DNA of 21,991 nucleotides, taken from positions 1 to 21,991 of the IMG/VR virus record IMGVR_UViG_3300035698_001713, one strand, 5' to 3'. This document shows positions 6,501-13,570 of the stretch, piece after piece; position 1 is the first letter of the stretch; every line of letters starts with the position of its first letter. Made by a program: the position numbers and the translations under genes. Below the pieces are notes generated by a model. The model did not search any database and was not told the origin of the DNA. It was given only the letters and a program-made list of their open reading frames with translations. The stretch is from a virus.

Positions 6501-8327
6501 ACGCTCCTGCACGCGGGTGACCAAGTCATTCATCTCTTGCTCGGTCATCGGACCAGTAGGGATGATGGCGAACTCATCACCGCCCTGACGGTAACCTTTA
6601 GCGGCCCCGCCCGATTCTTCTCGGATGATATCGGACCACTCCCGCATGACTGCGTCTGCACCTTCGTGGCCCCACGCTTCGTTCATCACCTTCAGGTTGT
6701 CGGCGTCCACGAAGGCGAATGGTTGTGGCGTGTCGGTAGCAGCGGCGTCAAACTCGATCTCTTGTGCCCGCGTGTCCAGTGCTCGCTTGTTGCCGAGCCC
6801 GGTCAGCGGGTCCGTATTCATCTCTGTGCGTAGGGACTCGACGGCCTCAATAGCTTTCTCAGTCTCACCCCGTCTGATCAGGTCCTCGATCTCGGCTCGG
6901 TTGTCGGCTCGCTCAGGATCGCGACGCTCTTCGCGTTTAAACGTCGGAGCCTCTGGCACATCCTGTCCGACTGGAGCAGGGGCTTCAGTGGGTGCTACCG
7001 TCACATCGTTGGGGCCATCGGCTGCTGCTTCAGTCTCAGGAGCCGGAGGCTGCGTGAGTGGGGTTTGAGGCTCGACTTCTGGCTTGGGTCCAGTGGCCTG
7101 CTCTACGTCCTGTACGGCCGTCTCCTGCTGAGTCGGTGCTGCGTCCTGTGGGGCCGCTGCGGGTGACGTAGGAGATGGGGGGGTCTGTGTACCCTCACGG
7201 GCGAACTTCTGCTGGGCGAGCCCTGCGGCCTTGCTGCCCACCTTACGTCCGCCCTCAGCTAAGCCCATGGTCATCAGGGTAGTGAGGCTCGTCTCGGCGA
7301 TCATGCCGGGGATGTCAGCCGCGTTAAGCTCGTTGACGCCTGCGAGGTCGTCAGCGACGGCACTGGCGAGGGTGATGATGTTCTCTTCGCCGAGTTCGGC
7401 TAGGGTCTGGATACCCACTTGCTTCAGGGCCCCACGAAGACCTTGCTTGGCGGCTGCTCCCGCTGGCGTGCGTTCGAGACCACCAAGGCCTAGACGCTGG
7501 AACACGGCGGTGACGGTGCCTTCGATAGCACCTTGGGTCATCATGTAGTTACCTAGCTCCGGCCCTTCGAGACCAGCCTCCCGGCCGGTGAGTTCCGCAT
7601 CCTGCACAGCCTTAGATACGAAGCCGCCGATGACACCTACGCCACCTGTAGCGGCGAACGTCAACAGGTCCATAACGGAACGAACGGCTCCTTCGGCGGA
7701 GTCTTCGATCATCGACGTACCAAGGTTGCGTCGGCCCTCACTAAGCTCTTTGTCGATTCCTGTGTAGACTCCAGCAGCGTCTTCTGTCACACCGAGGGCG
7801 TCGGTCACTTGCCCGCCGAGAGCCATAGTAGACATGGTAGACCCAGCCAGCCCCGTCAATGGCGTGCGGAGAGCCCGGGGTACTCGACTGAGGTTATCTT
7901 GGACGAGTTCGCCTTGTGTGGGTACCCGCTGCCCGCCGATGTCTCGGAGCGACTGCTCTAGGTTGTTCTCACGAGCCGCATCGATCAGGCGGTTAGCTCC
8001 GGGTCGTAGTGAGACGGACGAAGCCGCGGCAGTTTCTTGCTGGGGGGACAGCGTGGGTAGTTGGGCTCGGCCACCTTGGGTATCGGTTTGGTTGTACTCG
8101 CTGAAGTCGAACTGCGTGCCGGGCATGTTGCGAGCAAGCTCAAGCATACGAGGATCGACGTCACCGCCCGCAGTAGGGGCAGTGAAGTTCTGTGGCACGC
8201 TGGGCACGGTCTGCGTACTCGTCATTCGCTGCTTGATGCGAGAGATGACCTCCGACCGGGTTGCACCGGCGGGGCCGTCGATCGAGTAGTTCTTCCCGTC
8301 AGGGCCTTTGATCGTGTATACAGGCAT
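3573..8327 (-). CDS. Giant polyvalent/internal virion-type protein with GGDEF domain, 1584 aa
   Basis: Multidomain protein. It opens with a short MPVYTIKGPDGKNY motif (1-35) typical of large phage virion and polyvalent proteins. Residues 150-375 are Gly/Ala-rich hydrophobic helices. Residues 378-462 are a Pro/Ala/Gln linker. A GGDEF domain fills about 505-658. Residues 690-1150 are helical and coiled, including a very charged stretch at 855-910. Residues 1150-1510 match a conserved C-terminal region of phage large polyvalent proteins (around GIPRALMASMDVS, RGSTRAY, NTATGRG, LFFSARN, DPRSSGF). That region is common in giant short-tailed-phage proteins thought to be carried in the particle and ejected with DNA, and the place after the tail genes agrees. 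Start: AAGGAAGGG before the ATG on the upstream stop. Virion location is inferred; domain calls are strong. Confidence 0.85.
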   Translation of the reverse strand: MPVYTIKGPDGKNYSIDGPAGATRSEVISRIKQRMTSTQTVPSVPQNFTAPTAGGDVDPRMLELARNMPGTQFDFSEYNQTDTQGGRAQLPTLSPQQETAAASSVSLRPGANRLIDAARENNLEQSLRDIGGQRVPTQGELVQDNLSRVPRALRTPLTGLAGSTMSTMALGGQVTDALGVTEDAAGVYTGIDKELSEGRRNLGTSMIEDSAEGAVRSVMDLLTFAATGGVGVIGGFVSKAVQDAELTGREAGLEGPELGNYMMTQGAIEGTVTAVFQRLGLGGLERTPAGAAAKQGLRGALKQVGIQTLAELGEENIITLASAVADDLAGVNELNAADIPGMIAETSLTTLMTMGLAEGGRKVGSKAAGLAQQKFAREGTQTPPSPTSPAAAPQDAAPTQQETAVQDVEQATGPKPEVEPQTPLTQPPAPETEAAADGPNDVTVAPTEAPAPVGQDVPEAPTFKREERRDPERADNRAEIEDLIRRGETEKAIEAVESLRTEMNTDPLTGLGNKRALDTRAQEIEFDAAATDTPQPFAFVDADNLKVMNEAWGHEGADAVMREWSDIIREESGGAAKGYRQGGDEFAIIPTGPMTEQEMNDLVTRVQERVGRKEIVPGVTTGLSIGVTSVQPGESFSDAYARADNLSTEAKLAGKVARGEVTSRAEAMSKISETPTAPAVKQAQVEDTRSLTEKLADGEGLSGKQEETRAIRRELDLRTLEDHDAQTFESWRELAIAEGIPDRAEAMARDLLDKPRVITPVENAGIVLKLRSLFDQHTKLTSLIEKAESDSDIKTLAATRNEIEESIDIITHALDKAAGAEAGRALVARKMAIHKDWTLASLVNEAKARKGSPLTPKERSELESLERKHRKSEEDARKQEKDTERKNAKDKITKDASKAKRKKQPDGRKAKTPAELDAELAELDPADPHYLAQVALNRAKHPAHNRSYQSILDATKAVVPLAPGTNIKTQDVMIEDNTYGYLLQQGTETKKKTVSLLGLFKRDLKLKAKARNEIGQLLDELETGEWTTRRPNGKKTTDSVLAMLEEKRSSMRSERDLQKQIAETEAQIESGKYDDMKTDQGGDALTYLRDRLRDRRQELSLLRDIANLEQQLRTGQFQDPPKSQRKASERLAELEARRNILRAKIAEWQAALVPHTPWQRTANYLGIPRALMASMDVSMIGIQGAWNALAHPVDTARAVPGMLRSYVSEVSAQQQLDAIMNGRHYAQFVRQGGEITSWRGNLNEREEQFRSDLLERVPVLGTALRGSTRAYTTFLNTLRYNSFAALVEKDGGIITDERASLYASYVNTATGRGSLGPKGSKLNNASGLLSILFFSARNWSSKIELVVGAPLIRAAMKGDKRATAVVAKEYARFLGALGILIGLWELFGGEAELDPRSSGFLRMSWTDEDGHKYNFDPSGQLGGEVAFWSRLITGTRVTPAGEVQDIRYAGWGKGDAFDLVARKVRGKLSPVASYTVDTGTGADYLGKPFEPIGATASRMYPLAFKDVAEAMKAENSESKLALALLALAGNRPWRIDNAEMESKWEAWATEKKRRKTIREAGDYSPMEEWYPEGVGTYIRKNTGF
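5324..5331 (-). repeat. GTTTAAAC palindrome, copy 4
   Basis: Exact copy in the giant gene (Leu-Phe-Lys-Arg); the trailing G of the extended motif is on the minus strand. Confidence 0.8.
6354..6815 (-). other. GGDEF (diguanylate cyclase) domain, residues 505-658 of the giant protein
   Basis: Aligned by eye to PleD-type cyclases, key positions are present. DPLTGLGNKR (506-515) opens the domain. D541 in DADNLK is a metal ligand. N549 and D558 (in GHEGAD) are the guanine-binding Asn and Asp. GGDEF itself is at 582-586. SIGVT is at 624-628. The end ADNLSTEAKLAGK (643-655) keeps the phosphate-binding Lys (K651), with Lys for the usual Arg (K655). The residues where an RxxD inhibitory site would sit (573-576) are GGAA, so product inhibition should be absent. 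A helical lead-in (478-503) precedes the domain, as in bacterial cyclases. Predicted activity: two GTP to c-di-GMP, requiring dimerisation. Confidence 0.9.
6935..6942 (-). repeat. GTTTAAAC palindrome, copy 5
   Basis: Exact copy in the giant gene, just before the GGDEF region (Thr-Phe-Lys-Arg); extends to the palindrome CGTTTAAACG. Confidence 0.8.
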
Positions 8328-8338
8328 GGGTCCCTTCC

Positions 8339-9352
8339 TTATTGAACAGTAACGTCGCTACCCCAGCCGTCGTTAGCGGGAGCAGGTTGGTTCGTCGGTC
8401 GATTGCTGTATGGATCAGGTCGGGACTGGTCGCCGCCGCGGATGAGTTGGTCCCACGCCATCGTTGATCGTCGTCGCTCCTGCTCCAACGATTTCAGTTG
8501 GGTATATGCGTTCACCGCATCTTCACTGACAGGCCGACCGAAGTCGTCGGCCAACTGAGTAGGTGGCATGTCTGGGTCAAGCCCGGTGGCAGTGACGCGA
8601 GCCCTCGCAGCTTCGAGTGCTGGTTCCAGTTCGTCGAGCTTAAAGCGAATCTGACGAATCCGTTCTTGCTCACGATCCCGTTGGCTCAAACCGGAACCGC
8701 GAGACTCCGCCGTCGCCTCTGACAGAAGACCCTCGAACTGGTTCGCGGGAAGCCCTGTCTCAATGGCAAACCGAGTCGCTGCTGCTACCTGCTGTTGCTT
8801 CTCTGGAGACAGCCCGACGGACCGCTGCTGAGCGTACTCTGCGTATGGGTGCTGCTGCTGTGGAAGTGTGGCAGGAGCAGCGAAGTTGCTACGAACAGTT
8901 TGCCCGGTGTTCAAGTCCGTGGGCCGAGTATCAGACGTGATACCATATTGGCCCTCATCAGTGGAGAGCATCCCCATGCCCGTGCCACCAGTGTTGCGGA
9001 ACGTCTGCACAGGTGCCTGCTGCTGTTGGTTGATCGGATGCTGGGAGTTGGCAGCGGTGGGAACGAACCCACCCCCCTGATCTTGGCTCCAGTATTCTTG
9101 GTTGCGGAACTGGGTCACGCCCGTTCGTTGAGAAGGTGCGGCCGCAGGACGTCGCGTGTTGCGGAATGCGTTCTGCATCGAGCGGGAGTTGGACGCGGCA
9201 CGAGCCCGGCGATTAGCATAGGCTTGAGCCAGTTGTTGCTGGTCACGCTGTGCAGCGATGTCGCCACGTCGGTCCTGATACGACTGCATCCCTCCTTGAG
9301 CTACGGCTGCAAGGAGGGGGACGTCGTTACTATGATTGATGACAATGGGCAT
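8339..9352 (-). CDS. Gln-rich putative virion protein, 337 aa
   Basis: Not assigned to a family. The N-terminal 35 residues are helical, then comes a long low-complexity region rich in Gln, Asn, Arg and Pro (about 35-180) with runs such as QQQQ. A helical domain follows (about 180-300), with REQERIRQIRFKLDELEPALEAARARV suggesting a coiled coil. The tail is Pro/Asn/Gln-rich. There is no membrane segment. It sits between two small helical virion genes and the giant protein, where short-tailed phages encode internal or ejection proteins. A virion-internal role is thus likely by position only. AAGGAAG precedes the ATG and overlaps the upstream stop. Confidence 0.6.
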   Translation of the reverse strand: MPIVINHSNDVPLLAAVAQGGMQSYQDRRGDIAAQRDQQQLAQAYANRRARAASNSRSMQNAFRNTRRPAAAPSQRTGVTQFRNQEYWSQDQGGGFVPTAANSQHPINQQQQAPVQTFRNTGGTGMGMLSTDEGQYGITSDTRPTDLNTGQTVRSNFAAPATLPQQQHPYAEYAQQRSVGLSPEKQQQVAAATRFAIETGLPANQFEGLLSEATAESRGSGLSQRDREQERIRQIRFKLDELEPALEAARARVTATGLDPDMPPTQLADDFGRPVSEDAVNAYTQLKSLEQERRRSTMAWDQLIRGGDQSRPDPYSNRPTNQPAPANDGWGSDVTVQ

Positions 9353-9361
9353 GGGTCTTCC

Positions 9362-10051
9362 TTATCGAGTAAATGTTCGGACGGCCGTTCGCCCGGAGCT
9401 ACCCGAGCGGGACACGGGGCTCGGTGCGTTGCTCATGAAGTTACCGCGAGCCTGCGTAAACTTGCCCCCGCCAACACTGCTACCGGGGCCAAGAACCACC
9501 TTCCGCTTCTTGAGGCTGTCGTAGTACGCCGGGGTCTTGCGGCCCCCGCTTGTCGGGGCGTCTCCGTTGAACGCACCTTTGTTGGCCGCGGCACTTAGCA
9601 GCGATCCATACTGGGCCGTGTCTGGTCCAATATCATACCTTGATTCGATGGCGTTGCCAAGCATCTCAGTGGTGCCGATCTCATTGGTGAGACCAGCTTG
9701 CGTGTTGTTGATGGACTGCATCGCGGCTACTTCATCAGCGGCCTGCTGCATCAGTGCGAGGTCAGACTGGATGCCCCCGCCGGCACCCGCAGCTACAGAC
9801 CCACCAAGCCCGCGAGCTTGGAGATCAGCCTTGGCTTTGGTCGTCTGTTCGTCGGCCTTGGTAGCGGCCTTCTGCTTCTTGCTGGTAAGGTTGGCCTCGA
9901 TCTCTTGGGCCATCTCCGTGTTGCCTGTACGTGCAGCTTCACGGGCCGCAGTGAGCAACGAGATAAGCTCCTCGTATCGAGCTTCGTTCCCAGCGTTGGC
10001 GTCGTCTCGGCCTTGTTGGTATTTCTGAATGATGTCGTCGAAGATGCTCAT
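9362..10051 (-). CDS. Helical putative virion protein, paralogue of its neighbour, 229 aa
   Basis: Start chosen at the ATG at 10051 with AAGGAG 4 nt upstream, rather than an ATG 24 nt earlier that overlaps the preceding gene. The N-terminal 90 residues form charged helices (FDDIIQKYQQGRDDANAGNEARYEEL), then an Ala/Gly-rich middle, then GPDTAQYGSLLSAAA and a Gly/Ser/Arg-rich tail. It shares two landmarks in the same order with the next gene upstream: the N-terminal QQ-DxAN-ARY helix and a GPD-Y-SL-AAA motif. The pair probably arose by duplication. The lack of a signal peptide and the position after the tail genes suggest a virion-internal or tail-associated protein. Function unknown. Confidence 0.65.
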   Translation of the reverse strand: MSIFDDIIQKYQQGRDDANAGNEARYEELISLLTAAREAARTGNTEMAQEIEANLTSKKQKAATKADEQTTKAKADLQARGLGGSVAAGAGGGIQSDLALMQQAADEVAAMQSINNTQAGLTNEIGTTEMLGNAIESRYDIGPDTAQYGSLLSAAANKGAFNGDAPTSGGRKTPAYYDSLKKRKVVLGPGSSVGGGKFTQARGNFMSNAPSPVSRSGSSGRTAVRTFTR

Positions 10052-10059
10052 GGTGCTCC

Positions 10060-10656
10060 TTAGTATACTTTCCACTTACCATTTACAAGTTTATATTGCC
10101 GGGGTGTGCCGTCTGGGTTCTTGCCTTGCAGCAACATCTGCTGGTCGAACGAGAGTCCGCCGCTACCCGCACCACCTTCTGCCGCTGCGGTGATCAGTGA
10201 TGCGTAGGTGCCAAGGTCTGGGCCTTCGTTGCTCATGTTGGCGATCGCGTCGCCCTTAACCCCGGCGAGGTTGATATTGGAGTTGATCTGTTGCTGCTGG
10301 ATCGCGTTGCGTTGGTTCGCGAGGTTGGTGTCCACATCCTGCTCGGCGAAGCCTGCTTGAGTAGCCGCCTCACGTTGAGCCGAGGGCCGCATCGTCGTGT
10401 TGCTTAGGCCGGAACTGATCAAGCTCTGATCGATGTTCGCGTTCTCTTGCGTCAGCCCTCGCTGAATCTTGGTCTTCTCCAGCCCACCGAGTTGTGTCTG
10501 CTTCGCAAGCATATCTGCGTAGGCCGTGTCGGAAGATTGTTGAAGTCCGCCAAGCTCAGTAGTGAGTTGGTTATAGCGGGAGGCGTTCGCAGAGTTGGCT
10601 GAGTCAACCGACTGCTGGAAGTGTGCCAGAATGTTTTGGTAATCTACTGCTGCCAT
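10060..10656 (-). CDS. Helical Gln/Asn-rich putative virion protein, 198 aa
   Basis: AGGAG precedes the ATG by 5 nt and overlaps the stop region of the upstream gene. The protein is mostly helical and rich in Gln, Asn and Ala. It begins with a helix like FQQSVDSANSANASRYNQL and has NEGPDLGTYASLITAAA near residues 143-159. The end has a short beta-hairpin-like RQYKLVNGKWKVY. It is a likely tandem paralogue of the gene that follows it. There is no recognised domain, membrane segment or signal. By position between the fibre-like and giant proteins it may be an internal or tail-associated structural protein. Confidence 0.65.
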   Translation of the reverse strand: MAAVDYQNILAHFQQSVDSANSANASRYNQLTTELGGLQQSSDTAYADMLAKQTQLGGLEKTKIQRGLTQENANIDQSLISSGLSNTTMRPSAQREAATQAGFAEQDVDTNLANQRNAIQQQQINSNINLAGVKGDAIANMSNEGPDLGTYASLITAAAEGGAGSGGLSFDQQMLLQGKNPDGTPRQYKLVNGKWKVY

Positions 10657-10667
10657 GGTGTCTCCTA

Positions 10668-11345
10668 TTATACCAACATCCAGTTGGTGCCGTCGCTCAT
10701 CAGCCGAAGGTTTCCGTACGCGGATGTGATCGTCGCCGACCCCGCCCCGTCAATCGTCTCCGCCCCGCTGGCGTTGATTGTGATTGTGTTCGTACTAGCA
10801 CTGACGTTCTTGAAAACCACGGTGAGGCCGGCAAGCCCGGCTGCGGTAGGTAGTGTACCAGCCTGTGCTCCACTTGTGGGGTCGAGCCGGTGGACGACTC
10901 CCACACCACTGATCGTGATGCCGGCCCCAGTCTGCACACTACCGATCGTGAACCGACCGGATTGATGTGTGACCCGTAGGCCGGAAGCTGAGCGGGTGAG
11001 ACTTGTGCCGTCAAGCACGGTACCCAAACCACTGCCGTCGATGGATAGCCCCTCGTTGGCTCGGACGTCTACTAGCAGATCATCACTGCTGAAGTTGAGT
11101 CCGCTCGCAGGGCTGGCGAGGCGAATCCGCAAGCCCGCGGCCGTCACACCCAAGCCGGAATTAGTCGCCGTGAGGTTGATAGCAAGCTCACCACCCACGT
11201 ACTTAAGCCCACCGTTAGTAGCAACAGGGGTCTCTGCGTCAGCGAGCAGTTCTGCGATGTAGATATTCGTAGACGCAAGAGCGTCTTGGTTTCGTCGGTC
11301 GCGTGCTGCTCGCTGCGGTGCTCGATTTTGTCCGGGTAGGCTCAT
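10668..11345 (-). CDS. Putative tail fibre with beta-spiral-like repeats, 225 aa
   Basis: Start taken at the ATG at 11345, which overlaps the upstream stop (TAATG); a longer frame runs into the tail gene. Residues 1-42 are helical and basic, a plausible attachment end. Residues 46-155 show six units beginning with Gly-Leu or Gly-Ile (at 46, 64, 82, 99, 122 and 142), each followed by alternating hydrophobic residues. The C-terminal domain (about 157-225, containing TLPTAAGLAGLTVVFKNV and GAETIDGAGSATITSAYGNLRLMSDGTNW) is a beta domain common at the ends of phage fibres and surface proteins. The likely role is a trimeric fibre for host contact. At 225 residues it is short, so it may be an adaptor or a minor fibre. 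Confidence 0.7.
   Translation of the reverse strand: MSLPGQNRAPQRAARDRRNQDALASTNIYIAELLADAETPVATNGGLKYVGGELAINLTATNSGLGVTAAGLRIRLASPASGLNFSSDDLLVDVRANEGLSIDGSGLGTVLDGTSLTRSASGLRVTHQSGRFTIGSVQTGAGITISGVGVVHRLDPTSGAQAGTLPTAAGLAGLTVVFKNVSASTNTITINASGAETIDGAGSATITSAYGNLRLMSDGTNWMLV
10881..11210 (-). repeat. Six-unit fibre-shaft-like protein repeat
   Basis: Codes for residues 46-155 of the fibre-like protein. Gly-Leu/Ile pairs recur at 46, 64, 82, 99, 122 and 142 (spacing 18, 18, 17, 23, 20). After each pair come alternating hydrophobic residues and a turn, as in GLKYVGGELAINL, GLGVTAAGLRIRL and GLNFSSDDLLVDV. This periodicity resembles the triple beta-spiral of adenovirus fibre shafts, a fold also described in some phage fibres. 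DNA identity between units is low. Confidence 0.6.
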
Positions 11346-12940
11346 TAGTACCCCTTCTGACGCATGGGGGAGAAGATACTCGCGGCTCCGGTCATCGCTT
11401 CGTAGGCCCACGTAGAATCAGATACGTTCTGGCTCAGGCGAACCACGAGGGCACCATCGGCGACAGGTGGACGGAAGCGTCCGTTGCGGCCGGCACGAGC
11501 GACACGGCGGAAGCGGGGAGCGGTTGCAGCAAGAGCGTTCGCGTTTGCTTCCTCTTCCGTGCTTCCGCCGTAGATGTCGAGCGTAACCGAACCCCCATCC
11601 TCATCAGTGACGAGGAGCAGTTCGCGAATCGCTGTAGAACGTAACACGTCCCCAGCAGCGATAGGTCCGAACTGAACAAAGGTGTTGATCGCCGATCCAT
11701 CATCGCCCGTGGTGTCCGTGTCGAAGCGGTACAAGAACCCGTCCCACCCACCGAAGATCAGCCCAGATGCTTCGGGGTCGTCCGAGGCTAGGTACGTCGC
11801 GGTCGTTGGGCCGATGTCGAGCGGGTACTGGTCTTTCCAGAAGCTATCGGTACGCTCGTCCCACCAGAAGTGAAACGGGGCTGTGGCGGGCTGGGAACCC
11901 TTGGGCACCACGGCGATGTGTACGCCTTGCCACAGAGGGTCGTAGCTTAGCTGCACGTCGTTCGAGGACAGGTCGATGTCGCGGAAGCTCTTATCGAGCC
12001 GGGCCTGCGAGACAGGCTGTGGGTAGCCCGGCCCCGGCGGCATACGGTAGAGCCCGTTGTCGGCGAAGAAGTAGAAGTTGCCATAGGGGTCGTAGCACCC
12101 GGCACGGGGACCGGCGATGCCGATGCCCCGTACGATGTTGTCGATACGTCCGCCGGCTGCGGGGTCGCCAGCCATCACCCAGATCGAGTTGGCTCCGCCC
12201 ATGATCATGTAGTCATCTTGGAACGGAAACAGGCCCGTGATGATATCACCGACGTAGCCGGCGTCAGCGTTGTTACCTGCGACGGCTTGGACCGCGGTAG
12301 GTGTGGTCGGGCTGTAGTCCCAGTCTAAGGGGTCGAAGACCTTGGACATGAACCAGTTTTGCGGGTCCTCTTCCAGACCAGACAGGACGATACGTCCGCG
12401 GTAGCTCACGCAGATGGTAGCACCGACCGTGTCGTCGGTCGTGCCGCGTGGGAGCGTGCCTGCGGTCAGGGCAGCTTCCCAATCGACCATCGTGTTCGTT
12501 GCGTAGTTGAGGTACTGGTAGTTGGCGAAGACGCCATCAGCGAAGAAGAGCCGTTGAAGGTTCGATGCCCCCGTGATGAATGCTTGGCTCGTGCTCAACG
12601 CACCAGACCCGCTCGTCACGTTCGTGAAGGTCTCAAGGTCTGTGCCTGATCGTTGCACGTCTCCGTTGGCTACGGCGATAAGCCGAGTCTCTCGGACGTT
12701 ACCGGAGGCCACGGTCGTGATGGGGCGAATGAACTGAACGCGGTTGTCGGCGGAGATGGCCGCACTCGATTGAGCGAGGATGCCGGATCGTTTACCGCCA
12801 CGAAGTCGTTGGTCCAGCGAGTCCCAGTTCCGCACGTTTAAACAGTCCACCGTGCTGCCGGCGGGCTGCATGGTGTTAGGCGTGCTCTCTACTAGACCTT
12901 TAGTCGGCCATAGGACTTTAAATGGATTGAACTGCGGCAT
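11345..12940 (-). CDS. Tail tube/nozzle-type protein, 531 aa
   Basis: Largely beta protein with no membrane segment or signal. Recurrent strands with short loops (around RLIAVANGDVQR, LQRLFFADGVFANY, GRIVLSGLEEDPQNWFMSKV, GDIITGLFPFQDDYMIMGGANSIWVM and NFYFFADNGLYRM) give the look of a beta-propeller tail protein. Phage tail tubular B or nozzle proteins of short-tailed phages carry such repeated 'is this sample shown / what does it read' strands and are of similar or larger size. It lies in the expected place after the adaptor and before fibre and internal proteins. GGAG precedes the ATG by about 9 nt, directly downstream of a terminator hairpin. One GTTTAAAC copy lies near its 5' end. The role is inferred from fold and position. 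Confidence 0.7.
   Translation of the reverse strand: MPQFNPFKVLWPTKGLVESTPNTMQPAGSTVDCLNVRNWDSLDQRLRGGKRSGILAQSSAAISADNRVQFIRPITTVASGNVRETRLIAVANGDVQRSGTDLETFTNVTSGSGALSTSQAFITGASNLQRLFFADGVFANYQYLNYATNTMVDWEAALTAGTLPRGTTDDTVGATICVSYRGRIVLSGLEEDPQNWFMSKVFDPLDWDYSPTTPTAVQAVAGNNADAGYVGDIITGLFPFQDDYMIMGGANSIWVMAGDPAAGGRIDNIVRGIGIAGPRAGCYDPYGNFYFFADNGLYRMPPGPGYPQPVSQARLDKSFRDIDLSSNDVQLSYDPLWQGVHIAVVPKGSQPATAPFHFWWDERTDSFWKDQYPLDIGPTTATYLASDDPEASGLIFGGWDGFLYRFDTDTTGDDGSAINTFVQFGPIAAGDVLRSTAIRELLLVTDEDGGSVTLDIYGGSTEEEANANALAATAPRFRRVARAGRNGRFRPPVADGALVVRLSQNVSDSTWAYEAMTGAASIFSPMRQKGY
12836..12843 (-). repeat. GTTTAAAC palindrome, copy 6
   Basis: Exact copy near the start of the tail gene, read as Cys-Leu-Asn-Val. 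Confidence 0.8.
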
Positions 12941-12959
12941 GGCAAGACTCCGTCTGGAT

Positions 12960-12993
12960 AAAAGGGTACATACTTCGTTGGAAGTGTATACCC
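12960..12993 (-). terminator. Stem-loop with T-run between the 176-aa gene and tail gene
   Basis: On the minus strand a 13-bp stem (GGGTATACACTTC with GAAGTATGTACCC, one G-T pair and one mismatch) with loop CAAC is followed by TTTT. It starts 10 nt after the upstream stop and ends shortly before the ribosome-binding site of the tail gene. It looks like a leaky intrinsic terminator that lowers downstream expression. Confidence 0.7.
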
Positions 12994-13003
12994 AAACTTC
13001 GGA

Positions 13004-13534
13004 TTAGCGAAGGGGGTTGCCGCTGGAATCCACTTGGTTATAGGACACCAGTGTGGATCGGTACGTGGGGACAGCCACGAGTTGATCGAGGGCATCAGTA
13101 GTGTGAGCACCTGCGGTGATCGCGATCAGGAGTACGTCGTCCTTGAGGAGATCGTTGCTCGACAGGTCGATCGTCGCCGACTGCTGAGCCGTGCTCGCGG
13201 TGAACAACGCTGCGGTCGTGGTTAATGTGGCATCGGTGACGCCGACACGCACGCGGGTGACTGTGACGGTCAGGGCCGGAGTATCGGTAGCACCTGCGGA
13301 CTGGCCTTGGACCTTGAGGAATAGGTTGTCGGCACCCTCATCGTAGTCGCGGGGGATGTGGAAGGCTTCGACGGGTAGAGCCGTCTCAGCGGCGGCACTG
13401 GTCGATGCACCGAGGAGGCTCGGGACATCTTTGAGGAAGCCCGCATCGGCTGCTACGCCACCGGCGATGGCGGACTCGCCGCCGACGATGATCTGTCGGA
13501 CGGCACTGGTGAAGTTGTTGGTAGAAAGTTTCAA
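13004..13534 (-). CDS. Small beta-rich structural protein, 176 aa
   Basis: The start is probably the TTG at 13534: AAGGAG lies 6 nt before it, whereas the in-frame GTG at 13567 has no ribosome-binding site. The protein opens MKLSTNNFTSAVRQIIVGGESAIAGG, then has a beta-sandwich-like half rich in Thr, Val and Ala (ALTVTVTRVRVGVTDATLTTTAALF and SATIDLSSNDLLKDDVLLIAITA). There is no membrane segment. It lies between the adaptor and the tail protein, and a terminator follows it. A small head-decoration or connector-associated protein is the likeliest guess; the family is not recognised. Confidence 0.65.
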   Translation of the reverse strand: MKLSTNNFTSAVRQIIVGGESAIAGGVAADAGFLKDVPSLLGASTSAAAETALPVEAFHIPRDYDEGADNLFLKVQGQSAGATDTPALTVTVTRVRVGVTDATLTTTAALFTASTAQQSATIDLSSNDLLKDDVLLIAITAGAHTTDALDQLVAVPTYRSTLVSYNQVDSSGNPLR

Positions 13535-13570
13535 GTTTAGCTCCTTGCGTGGTGACTCGGAGGTCACGGG

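Noticed and set aside
10667-10672. Perfect -10-like TATAAT on the minus strand between the fibre-like gene and the next gene
   Set aside because: No -35 box at the right distance, and it overlaps the stop codon and ribosome-binding site, so a transcript would start at or inside the next gene.
12836-12843. TTTAAAC as a -1 frameshift slippery site, in frame here and in the copy at 3355
   Set aside because: Most copies are not in the slippery frame, no downstream pseudoknot or useful -1 frame is evident, and some copies are intergenic.
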